Assembly: GCA_013042925.1 (NCBI GenBank)
Contig: JABDPH010000072.1
Span: 1 to 9,059, forward strand
Direction: 5' to 3'
DNA: 9,059 bases
Origin: Eudoraea sp.
GTDB taxonomy: Bacteria; Bacteroidota; Bacteroidia; Flavobacteriales; Flavobacteriaceae
In this document: piece by piece, positions 1 to 7,000 of the stretch
Layout of the letters: each line of letters opens with the position of its first letter
How positions within the stretch are numbered: position 1 is the first letter of the stretch
The notes under the pieces: generated by a model
Database searches by the model: none
What the model saw: only the letters and a program-made list of their open reading frames with translations
What the model was told of the DNA's origin: nothing
Position numbers and translations under genes: made by a program

Positions 1-1621
1 CCCCGGCACTCCCGCCTGTAACATAAAGTTGATCTTCATGAGCAATGCCATTTTTGATACAATAATCAACGCCGTCCATTACATCATTATAATCGTCACC
101 GGGGTAATTATTATATAAAAGGTTACCAAATTCCTCCCCATAACTTGTGCTCCCCCTGGCGTTAGGATAAAATACTATATACCCTGCTGCTGCATATAGC
201 TGCATTTCTGCAGAAAACCTGTCGCCATAGTTAAGAACCGGCCCTCCGTGATTTTCTACCAGAAACGGATATTTTTTATTCTTGTCATAATTTGGAGGGT
301 AAACCACCCAGCCTTGCAGGTCTCTTTGATCTACGGACGATTTATACCAAACTTCCTCTACATTACCCAACGTCCGGTAATCAAATAATGCCTTATTAAG
401 TGCAGTAATCCTGGTTGTTCTTTTGGACTTAGAACTCCTAACAGCAAGTTCAGCGGGGTAATCTGGTCTGCTTTGTGTAAAAGCGATCGTGCCATCCTGG
501 GAAGCACTAAATGATCCGCCGGCATAAGGGCGGCCAATAGAAGTCCCACCGAGGTCATCTGCCAGTTTCGAAATTTTCCCGTCTAAGGAAATATGGCCCA
601 CTTTGGTATTTCCTTTATCATCATATGAGATATAGAGTCCCGCATTCTTTACATCCCAAATCATCCCGGAAATACTCCTGTCGAGATCTTTGGATAAGAC
701 TCTTTTCCCTGTCCCATCCGCATTCATGATATGCAATTGCCTTACCTGATACGTTTGAACTTTATCCTCATATCCCAAATAAGCAATATAATTACCATCA
801 GGTGAAACTACAGGATTATAGTCGGGGCCTTTTCGGTCAGTTAAAGTTTCTATACGTCCCGAAGCAATCGCTACCTGGTAGATCTCACTATTACGAAAAT
901 CATATTCCCAGTTATCAGTTCTGTTTCCCGAGAAAAATATTCTATCCCCTTCTGCAGACCATGAAAGTTGCCCTCTATGATGGTAATCTCCGGAAGTGAG
1001 TTGGCGTATTGCCCCACCCTGTGCAGGGATTACAAATATGTGATTGAAGCCTGGTTTTATATAACCACGCCCGTCTGCCTCATGATACAACCGATCTGTT
1101 ATTCTCGGTTTTTCTGCCCATTTTGCGCCTTTCGGTTTTTCGGGGATTTTAGCAATTACAGGCGGATCTTTTTCAACATTCATGGAAAATGCCAATTGGT
1201 CTCCTTTCGGAGACCAGGTCAATGAACTTGGACTAAATGGGAGCTGGCTAATTTTTGCCAATTTACCGCTATTCAGCCAATACATATAAATCTCAGAACC
1301 TTCGGTTGTTGTGCTTATAAATGCAATTCTATCTCCGCTTGGAGACCATCGGGGACTTTGCTCGCTCGCTTCTCGTAAGCTTAGTTTTTGATGCCCCGAG
1401 CCATCAGAATTAATTATCCAAAGATTACCATCGGCTTTGTCCTTCATTATGTCAAAACCCATTCTCCTATAAACTATCCGGGAACCATTTGGTGCTATTT
1501 GTGGGTCAGAAACATGCTCCAGTTTAAATACATCCAAGTAGCTGAACTTTTCTTTTTGTGTATAAGCCTGAAATCCAATTAATACTAAAAGAAGGGCATA
1601 GAATAGTTTTCTGTGATTCAT
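1..1621 (-). CDS. Secreted S9 family (prolyl oligopeptidase-type) serine peptidase, C-terminus cut off by window edge
   Basis: An uninterrupted minus-strand frame of 540 codons runs from ATG at 1621-1619 to the left edge. Residues 1-22 look like a Sec signal peptide (MNHRK basic start, then a hydrophobic LFYALLLVLIGF core), so the enzyme is probably exported. The middle reads as a beta-propeller with TolB/PD40-type repeats: WSPSGD near residue 92, WSPKGD near 136 and SPDGNYIA near 273, each followed by short beta-strand stretches. The alpha/beta-hydrolase domain starts near residue 425. It shows HGGP at 458-461, PNARGSTSYG at 486-495 and the nucleophile motif GGSAG at 536-540, with Ser538 as the expected catalytic serine. 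The catalytic Asp and His would lie outside the window. S9 enzymes of this type cleave oligopeptides, often releasing dipeptides or acylated residues; the exact specificity is not readable here. The gene is divergent from the ppk2 pair, and no frameshift was found when the whole frame was translated. Confidence 0.93.
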   Translation of the reverse strand, partial: MNHRKLFYALLLVLIGFQAYTQKEKFSYLDVFKLEHVSDPQIAPNGSRIVYRRMGFDIMKDKADGNLWIINSDGSGHQKLSLREASEQSPRWSPSGDRIAFISTTTEGSEIYMYWLNSGKLAKISQLPFSPSSLTWSPKGDQLAFSMNVEKDPPVIAKIPEKPKGAKWAEKPRITDRLYHEADGRGYIKPGFNHIFVIPAQGGAIRQLTSGDYHHRGQLSWSAEGDRIFFSGNRTDNWEYDFRNSEIYQVAIASGRIETLTDRKGPDYNPVVSPDGNYIAYLGYEDKVQTYQVRQLHIMNADGTGKRVLSKDLDRSISGMIWDVKNAGLYISYDDKGNTKVGHISLDGKISKLADDLGGTSIGRPYAGGSFSASQDGTIAFTQSRPDYPAELAVRSSKSKRTTRITALNKALFDYRTLGNVEEVWYKSSVDQRDLQGWVVYPPNYDKNKKYPFLVENHGGPVLNYGDRFSAEMQLYAAAGYIVFYPNARGSTSYGEEFGNLLYNNYPGDDYNDVMDGVDYCIKNGIAHEDQLYVTGGSAG

Positions 1622-1634
1622 AATTAAAAATTTG

Positions 1635-1649
1635 GTTTAAGCATTAAAC
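1635..1649. repeat. Perfect 6-3-6 inverted repeat in the S9 peptidase leader
   Basis: GTTTAA, a 3-nt spacer GCA, then TTAAAC. It overlaps the candidate -7 box of the S9 promoter, so it could be a small operator. Short AT-rich palindromes arise easily by chance, so this is weak. Confidence 0.25.
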
Positions 1650-1676
1650 TTAGATATTAACTTCGGGCAAAGCAAA
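1645..1676 (-). promoter_or_regulatory. Candidate Bacteroidota promoter for the S9 peptidase gene
   Basis: On the minus strand TTTG (1676-1673) is followed after 20 nt by TAAGTTTA (1652-1645). This matches the Bacteroidota -33/-7 pattern TTTG...TAnnTTTG with one mismatch in the -7 box. It lies about 24 nt upstream of the ATG. It is a pattern match in AT-rich DNA and is not confirmed. Confidence 0.4.
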
Positions 1677-1756
1677 ATAAATGTCCCACTTTGTATTTAG
1701 AATTAAAGTGCAGGAAAATCAGCTCTAAAAGTCATAAAATTGTAGGGCAAAATTAG

Positions 1757-1764
1757 TATCTTTA
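1757..1764 (+). promoter_or_regulatory. Candidate -7 box upstream of the ppk2 pair
   Basis: TATCTTTA resembles the Bacteroidota -7 element TAnnTTTG. It would give a leader of about 70 nt before the ATG at 1841. The nearest TTG upstream (1740-1742) is only 14 nt away, shorter than the usual 19-21 nt, so the -33 element is poor. The rest of the 1622-1840 gap shows no RNA gene or strong hairpin. Confidence 0.22.
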
Positions 1765-1840
1765 TAGTTACGACCAAATTTTAGGGTTAATCAAAAACTC
1801 ATGTTTTTACATTAATTCTTTTACATAATACACAAGCTGA

Positions 1841-2686
1841 ATGTTTTTACCGGAAGATCTTCTCGAAGCTAAAAAGAGAAAAGACTTAATTGCCATTGCC
1901 AATCAAAAGGACCTGGACATTTCCAAGGCACTTAACAGACTTCGATATGAAGAAGAACTTAAACTTTTACAGATAGAATTGGTTAACCTACAGCGTTGGG
2001 TGATTAAAAAAAAACTTAGGGTAGCCATAATATTTGAAGGCAGGGACGCCGCAGGTAAGGGAGGTGCTATAAAACGTTTTACAGAACACCTTAATCCAAG
2101 GTCCATGAGGGTTGTAGCTCTTTCTAAACCCACTGACGTGGAAGGCGGTCAATGGTATTTTAGAAGATATATAAAAGAACTGCCAAATCCGGGAGAGATT
2201 GTGTTTTTCGACAGAAGTTGGTACAACAGGGCCGTAGTTGAACCTGTAATGGGATTTTGCAATAAAAATGATTATAAACAATTTATGGTTCAGGTTCCGG
2301 GGTTCGAACACATGCTTTATGAAGATGGTGTTCAACTTGTAAAGTTTTGGTTTTCAATTACTAAAAAAGAACAAAAAAAGCGAATAGAAAGTCGGTTATT
2401 AAATCCCTTAAAAAAATGGAAATTTAGTCCGGTTGATAAAAAGGGACAGGCTTTGTGGGATAAATACAGTTTTTATAAAGAACAGATGTTCTCTAAAACA
2501 CACACCACCTTTAGTCCGTGGATAATTGTAAAGGCCAATAGCAAAAAAACTGCACGTCTCGAGAGTATTCGTTATGTGCTTTCCAGGTTTGATTATACGA
2601 GAAAAACAAAACATAAAACAAGCATATTACCAGATCCTAATATAGTTCTGAGGTATTACAGGCATATTGAACAAATTGATATATAA
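1841..2686 (+). CDS. ppk2: Polyphosphate kinase 2 (PPK2), class I-like, first of a tandem pair
   Basis: This 281-residue cytoplasmic P-loop kinase of the PPK2 family transfers phosphate between polyphosphate and nucleoside diphosphates (ADP or GDP to ATP or GTP, reversible). The family core is complete. A helical N-terminal stretch with LQIELVNLQRWV at 43-54 precedes the Walker A region GRDAAGKGG at 67-75 (Lys73). The Walker B and lid region VFFDRSWYNRA follows at 121-131 (Asp124). Next come EPVMGFC and the NPLKKWK segment, and the C-terminal tail contains PDPNIV. Length and motif order fit single-domain class I PPK2, not the duplicated class II form. Class and nucleotide preference are inferred from overall resemblance. 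The ATG at 1841 has no clear Shine-Dalgarno site, which is normal in this phylum. A run of nine A bases (2006-2014) encodes Lys just before Walker A; the frame is intact. The next gene begins 3 nt after the stop, so the two are co-transcribed and probably translationally coupled. Confidence 0.93.
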   Translation: MFLPEDLLEAKKRKDLIAIANQKDLDISKALNRLRYEEELKLLQIELVNLQRWVIKKKLRVAIIFEGRDAAGKGGAIKRFTEHLNPRSMRVVALSKPTDVEGGQWYFRRYIKELPNPGEIVFFDRSWYNRAVVEPVMGFCNKNDYKQFMVQVPGFEHMLYEDGVQLVKFWFSITKKEQKKRIESRLLNPLKKWKFSPVDKKGQALWDKYSFYKEQMFSKTHTTFSPWIIVKANSKKTARLESIRYVLSRFDYTRKTKHKTSILPDPNIVLRYYRHIEQIDI

Positions 2687-2689
2687 AAG

Positions 2690-3499
2690 ATGAATATTAA
2701 GGATACGAAACAGATTCAGCTCAGTGAAGATGATATTTCTTTGCTTAACTCTTCATTGGGATTGAGAAGTCTGCTGTCTGATAAAAAGATTAATGTTGAA
2801 AAGGCCTTGCGGTCGGCAAGGCACGAAATGAAAATTAAAGAACTTCAGACAGAACTCATAAAACTGCAAAATTGGGTAATAGCTAAGAATAAGAAAATAG
2901 TTGTAATTTTTGAAGGCCGCGATGCCGCTGGAAAAGGTGGGGCTATACGAAGAATAACTGCCTATATAAATCCCAGAATGTACAGGATTGTTGCCTTGCC
3001 AAAACCAACTGTTGAAGAGAGTGGGCAATGGTATTTTCAACGTTATGTAAATAAGCTTCCAAAACCGGGTGAAATGGTTTTCTTTGACCGAAGTTGGTAC
3101 AACCGGGCTGTTGTTGAGCCCGTTAACGGCTTTTGCACTAAACCACAGTATCAGAATTTTATGAAACAGGTTAATGGCTTTGAAAGAATGATCATGGATT
3201 CTGATACCTATTTAATAAAATTCTATTTTTCTATTACCAAGGAAGAACAGGCAAACAGGTTTAAGGAAATTAAATCGAACCCCTTAAAAAAATGGAAAAT
3301 GACCGCTGTGGACCGCAAAGCACAGGAACTGTGGGACGAATACACGGCCTTTAAGCTAAAAATGTTTGAGCAAACAGATTTAAAAGACTCCCCCTGGATA
3401 ATTATAGATGCCAACAGAAAAACTGATGCGCGAATTGAAGCCTTGAGTTATATTATCGATAATATCCCCTATGAAATTGTAGAAGAGGAAGAGGTTTAA
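2690..3499 (+). CDS. ppk2: Polyphosphate kinase 2 (PPK2), class I-like, second of a tandem pair
   Basis: This 269-residue paralogue of the preceding gene is about 55% identical to it over roughly 219 aligned residues, counted by eye. It has GRDAAGKGG at 76-84 (Lys82 in the P-loop), VFFDRSWYNRA at 130-140 (Asp133), EPVNGFC and NPLKKWK, so it should be catalytically competent. Compared with its neighbour it has a longer N-terminus (about 35 residues before the first shared helix), lacks the PDPNIV-type tail and ends in an acidic EIVEEEEV. Differences between the copies cluster outside the P-loop and lid motifs. This could reflect different nucleotide preference, different preference for ATP synthesis or polyphosphate synthesis, or hetero-oligomer formation; the sequence does not decide. 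Start at 2690 is supported by the 3-nt gap to the upstream stop and by AAAAG just before the ATG. No convincing terminator follows the stop, so read-through into the metal-efflux genes is possible. Confidence 0.93.
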   Translation: MNIKDTKQIQLSEDDISLLNSSLGLRSLLSDKKINVEKALRSARHEMKIKELQTELIKLQNWVIAKNKKIVVIFEGRDAAGKGGAIRRITAYINPRMYRIVALPKPTVEESGQWYFQRYVNKLPKPGEMVFFDRSWYNRAVVEPVNGFCTKPQYQNFMKQVNGFERMIMDSDTYLIKFYFSITKEEQANRFKEIKSNPLKKWKMTAVDRKAQELWDEYTAFKLKMFEQTDLKDSPWIIIDANRKTDARIEALSYIIDNIPYEIVEEEEV

Positions 3500-3520
3500 T
3501 TCTAATTTTACAGATTATCG

Positions 3521-3528
3521 TATCTTTA
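3521..3528 (+). promoter_or_regulatory. Candidate -7 box ahead of the small His-rich gene
   Basis: TATCTTTA, the same octamer as at 1757-1764, sits 10 nt before the ATG at 3539. It fits TAnnTTTG with one mismatch. The upstream TTTA (3495-3498) is a poor -33 element at 22 nt spacing. If used, the leader would be only a few nucleotides long. AAGGA at 3532-3536 is a possible but very close ribosome-binding site. Confidence 0.22.
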
Positions 3529-3538
3529 CTTAAGGATT

Positions 3539-3943
3539 ATGATTGTAAAATTCGTTTCCATAGCAGCTTCTTTCCTAATTCTGATACAAAGCTTTAACAT
3601 TTGTATCAGCGATCTCGTAGACCTTGGTGAATTAATAGAACATGCTAAATTTCATTCTGAGAAATACGGCGATAACTTATTTGTCTTTCTTTCTAAGCAC
3701 TATGGAGATCTTGAAGCGGATCACAATAAAAAACATCAGGAAGAAAAACAACAGCACGAAGAATTACCATTTCAACACCAGCCCCATATGACACTGCTTT
3801 CGGCTTTTGTTATCAAGGATCTGCAGGCATATCAACTTAAACCCGTTGACGATTTTCTAACTTCAACGGCAAATTTCTTTTATCAGGCTTCATATTCTAG
3901 TTGTGAGAAAGAAGGCCCTTTCCAACCCCCCCGAGCGGTATAA
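3539..3943 (+). CDS. Small exported His-rich protein of unknown function, leader gene of the metal-efflux locus
   Basis: A 134-residue protein. Residues 1-23 form a signal-peptide-like segment (MIVK, then a hydrophobic VSIAASFLILI core), so it is probably periplasmic. The mature part is strongly polar, with eight His residues (35, 39, 54, 62, 66, 73, 80, 83), many Glu/Lys/Gln and two Cys (22, 122). The region HAKFHSEKYGDN at 35-46 and the stretch HNKKHQEEKQQHEELPFQH around 62-80 could supply divalent metal ligands. The C-terminus ends in FQPPRAV. I recall similar short uncharacterised proteins with HEQLPF-like and FQPP-like motifs ahead of czc-type operons in other flavobacteria, but this was not checked. 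Its position directly before the RND gene, on the same strand, suggests a periplasmic metal sensor, buffer or accessory factor. That role is inferred from composition and context only; no enzymatic motif is visible. Confidence 0.8.
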   Translation: MIVKFVSIAASFLILIQSFNICISDLVDLGELIEHAKFHSEKYGDNLFVFLSKHYGDLEADHNKKHQEEKQQHEELPFQHQPHMTLLSAFVIKDLQAYQLKPVDDFLTSTANFFYQASYSSCEKEGPFQPPRAV

Positions 3944-3949
3944 GTTATC

Positions 3950-3980
3950 TTGGTTTATTTTTTTTCAAAGGCATAATTTT
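3950..3980 (+). promoter_or_regulatory. Candidate promoter for the RND efflux gene
   Basis: TTG at 3950-3952 is followed after 20 nt by TAATTTTC at 3973-3980, close to the Bacteroidota -33/-7 arrangement. The -7 box sits inside the left arm and loop of the inverted repeat at 3971-3995, so a protein bound there could block transcription. Predicted leader is about 35-40 nt. Confidence 0.35.
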
Positions 3981-3995
3981 CCTTTCTAATTATGC
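3971..3995. repeat. Perfect 8-bp inverted repeat before the RND gene (operator or hairpin)
   Basis: GCATAATT (3971-3978), a 9-nt pyrimidine-rich spacer, then AATTATGC (3988-3995). It overlaps the candidate -7 box and lies 28 nt upstream of the ATG at 4024. It may be an operator for a dimeric regulator or a leader-RNA stem. No T-run follows it, so an intrinsic terminator is unlikely. Confidence 0.45.
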
Positions 3996-4010
3996 ATGAT
4001 TATCAATCAT
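3996..4010. repeat. Second inverted repeat abutting the first
   Basis: ATGATT (3996-4001), a 3-nt spacer, then AATCAT (4005-4010): a perfect 6-3-6 palindrome starting on the base after the preceding repeat ends. It ends 13 nt before the RND start codon. It could be a second operator half-site or affect translation initiation; chance is possible in AT-rich DNA. Confidence 0.35.
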
Positions 4011-4023
4011 TATTCCATGGATT

Positions 4024-7000
4024 ATGTTATCTCGTATTATAGAATTCAGTATTCAGAAGAAATTTATTATTCTACTATTCACTATATTTTTAGTGGGTTT
4101 TGGGCTTTATTCCCTCCTCCGGATATCTATTGGCGCCGTTCCGGATGTTACGAATAACCAGGTACAGGTAATCACTACCTCAAGAAGCTTGTCTACACAG
4201 GATATGGAGCAATTTATTACCTATCCGATAGAGCTTGAAATGGCTAATTTACCCGGTGTTCAGGAAATAAGATCTATCTCCAAATTTGGCCTGTCAGTAG
4301 TTACCATTGTCTTTAATGATGATATGGGGACTTACCTTCCCAGGCAGTTGATCGCTGAAAAAATTAAGTCGGCTTCGGAAAAAATTCCTGAAGGTTTTGG
4401 CACCCCAGAAATGGGGCCTATATCTACAGGTTTAGGTGAAATCTATCAGTACATACTGGATGTAAAACCCGGATATGAGGGAAAATACTCAACTACAGAC
4501 CTGAGAACCATACAGGACTGGATTGTTAAAAGACAACTCTCAGGTATTTCCGGAGTTGTTGAAGTTAACACCTGGGGAGGTTTTTTAAAACAATATGAAG
4601 TCGCAATTAGTACAGAAAAACTAAATGCGATGAATGTCACTGCTAAAGAGGTGATAAATGCCCTTGAATTAAACAATAGTGTAACAGGCGGGGGGTATAT
4701 TGAAAAAGTAAATCAGGCGTATTTTATTCGCGGTGAAGGTTTAGTTTCCTCTTTAGATGACATTAAAAACATTGTAGTAAAAAAGGAAAATTCAATCCCT
4801 ATCTATATCAAGGATGTGGCCGAAGTGGGGTTTGGAAGTGCCACGCGTTTTGGAGCTATCACGGCTAATGGGGAAGGTGAAAAAGTACTGGGACAGGTAA
4901 TGATGCTTAAAAATGCAAATTCCAAGGAGGTTATTGATGCCGTTAAAGACAGGGTGTCTTCAATCTCAAAGAGTTTGCCGGAGGGTATACAAATAAATGC
5001 CTTTCTGGATAGAAGTGAGCTTATTGGTAAGACGACATTTACAGTTACAGAAAATCTGATTTTTGGATGCCTGATTGTGATCTTTGTTGTAGTCCTGCTG
5101 TTAGGAAATTTAAGATCGGGCCTGGTGGTTGCTTCCGTTATTCCTCTTAGTTTACTCTTTGCTTTGTCCTTGATGTATTTATTTAAAGTGGATGCCAATT
5201 TAATGAGTCTGGGGGCAATAGACTTTGGAATTATTATAGACGGAGCGGTAATTATAGTAGAATTCATAGCATTTCAAATTACCGGCAAAAAAGATGAATT
5301 GAACAGACTTTCCAGGACTGATCAGTCAAAATTCAGAGATAAAATAACGTATCAAGGGGCGTCTAAAATGATGAATTCGGCGATTTTCGGCCAGTTAATT
5401 ATCCTGATTGTCTTCATCCCTATTTTATCACTTAGTGGCGTTGAAGGTAAAATGTTTCGGCCCATGGCTTTAACTTTTAGCTTTGCTCTGATAGGTGCAA
5501 TGATCATGTGTTTTACGTATGTTCCGGTAATGGCGTCTTTGTTCCTGAAACCCTCCGATACTTCAAAAAAGAACATTTCATTTAGACTGATGAGATGGCT
5601 AAATAAATCTTTTGATCCCATAATACATTGGGGATTTGAACGTAAAAGATTGGTGTTAAGTCTGGCAGCTCTTGTCCTGGCATTAACCATACCACTTTTT
5701 ATATCCCTGGGTGGTGAATTTGTCCCCACATTAGATGAAGGCGACTTTGTAATACAGCCTGTTTTAAAAACAGGGACATCATTAACAAAAACGGTAGAAA
5801 CTACCACGAAGATAGAGCAAATTCTTCTGGATAATTTTCCTGAAGTTAAGCAGGTTGCGACCAGGATAGGAGCGGCAGAAGTACCTACAGACCCAATGTC
5901 TATGGAAGAAAGTGATGTCATAATAATTTTAAAGTCGAAAAGTGAGTGGGTATCAGCCAAAACCAAGGATGAATTGGCCAATAAGTTCAAAGAAGCCCTC
6001 TCCATACTACCCGGTATTGAAGTAGAATTTACCCAACCCATTGAAATGAGGTTTAACGAATTGATAACAGGTGTAAGGGCAGATATTGCCATCAAAATAT
6101 TTGGAGAAGATCTGGAAATCCTCAGCAAAAAAGGAAATGAAATAAAATCATTAATTGAAAATGTCGATGGGGCTGCAGACATAACTGTTGAAAAAATAGT
6201 TGGCCTGCCTCAAATGAATGTCCAGTACAATCGCGAAAAAATTGCTCGTTATAACCTGAATATCAAAGAACTCAATGATATGGTTGCCATGGGCTTTGCG
6301 GGAAGAAAAGTGGGGAATATTTATGAAGGTGAGAAGCGGTTTGATTTGGTGGTCCGCCTTACGAATGAAAATAGGCAGGATATTGAAAATCTCAAAAATT
6401 TATATGTCGATATCCCCTCTAATGGTAAAATACCCCTCAGTGAACTGGCTGATATCACATATCAAAAAGGAGCCGCCAAAATATCAAGAGATGAAACTAA
6501 AAGAAGGATAGTGGTAGGGATAAACGTTCGTAACCGTGATTTGCAGTCAGTAGTTAATGATGTGCAAAAATTAATAGAAGATAATATAACGCTACCCGTA
6601 GGATATACTATAAGCTATGGTGGACAATTTGAAAATCTTCAAAGCGCGAGATCCAGATTATTGGTTGCGGTCCCAATTGCTTTAATATTAATTTTTGTAA
6701 TGCTCTTTCTGGCTTTTAAATCCTTCAAAGAAACACTGATGATTTTTACTGCAATTCCACTGGCATCCGTTGGAGGAGTTTTACTATTATGGTTAAGAGA
6801 TTTACCCTTTAGTATTTCCGCAGGAGTAGGCTTTATTGCACTTTTTGGTATTGCTGTTCTGAACGGCATAGTTTTAATAGAACATTTTAAAGAACTTAAT
6901 ATAGAAAAATTTGGGAGTATGGAGGCACTAATTATTCAGGGCACAAAAGATAGGTTGAGGGCGGTGTTACTTACTGCATCGGCAGCTGCATTAGGGTTTT

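Noticed and set aside
802..1582. Short plus-strand open frames opposite the S9 peptidase
   Set aside because: The minus strand carries a continuous 540-codon frame with clear S9 motifs; the plus-strand frames have no recognisable features or start context.
1801..1850. Direct repeat of ATGTTTTTAC at 1801 and 1841, with the first copy as a possible alternative start for ppk2
   Set aside because: The frame from 1801 stops after four codons, and a 10-base AT-rich repeat is likely by chance.
1903..2614. Minus-strand open frames within the first ppk2 gene
   Set aside because: They are antisense shadows of a highly conserved kinase frame.
3922..3965. Possible intrinsic terminator after the His-rich gene (CCAA...TTGG followed by a T-run)
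   Set aside because: The potential stem is only about 4 bp with a loop of more than 20 nt; the T-run alone is not enough.
4017..4026. Alternative ATG at 4017 for the RND gene
   Set aside because: It is out of frame with the RND coding sequence; the ATG at 4024 gives the normal HME-RND N-terminus.
5352..6182. 276-codon open frame on the minus strand inside the RND gene
   Set aside because: It lies opposite a strongly supported RND coding frame, shows no domain-like pattern and is a shadow of that frame. The same holds for the minus-strand frames at 4803-5267, 4446-4676 and 6639-6869.
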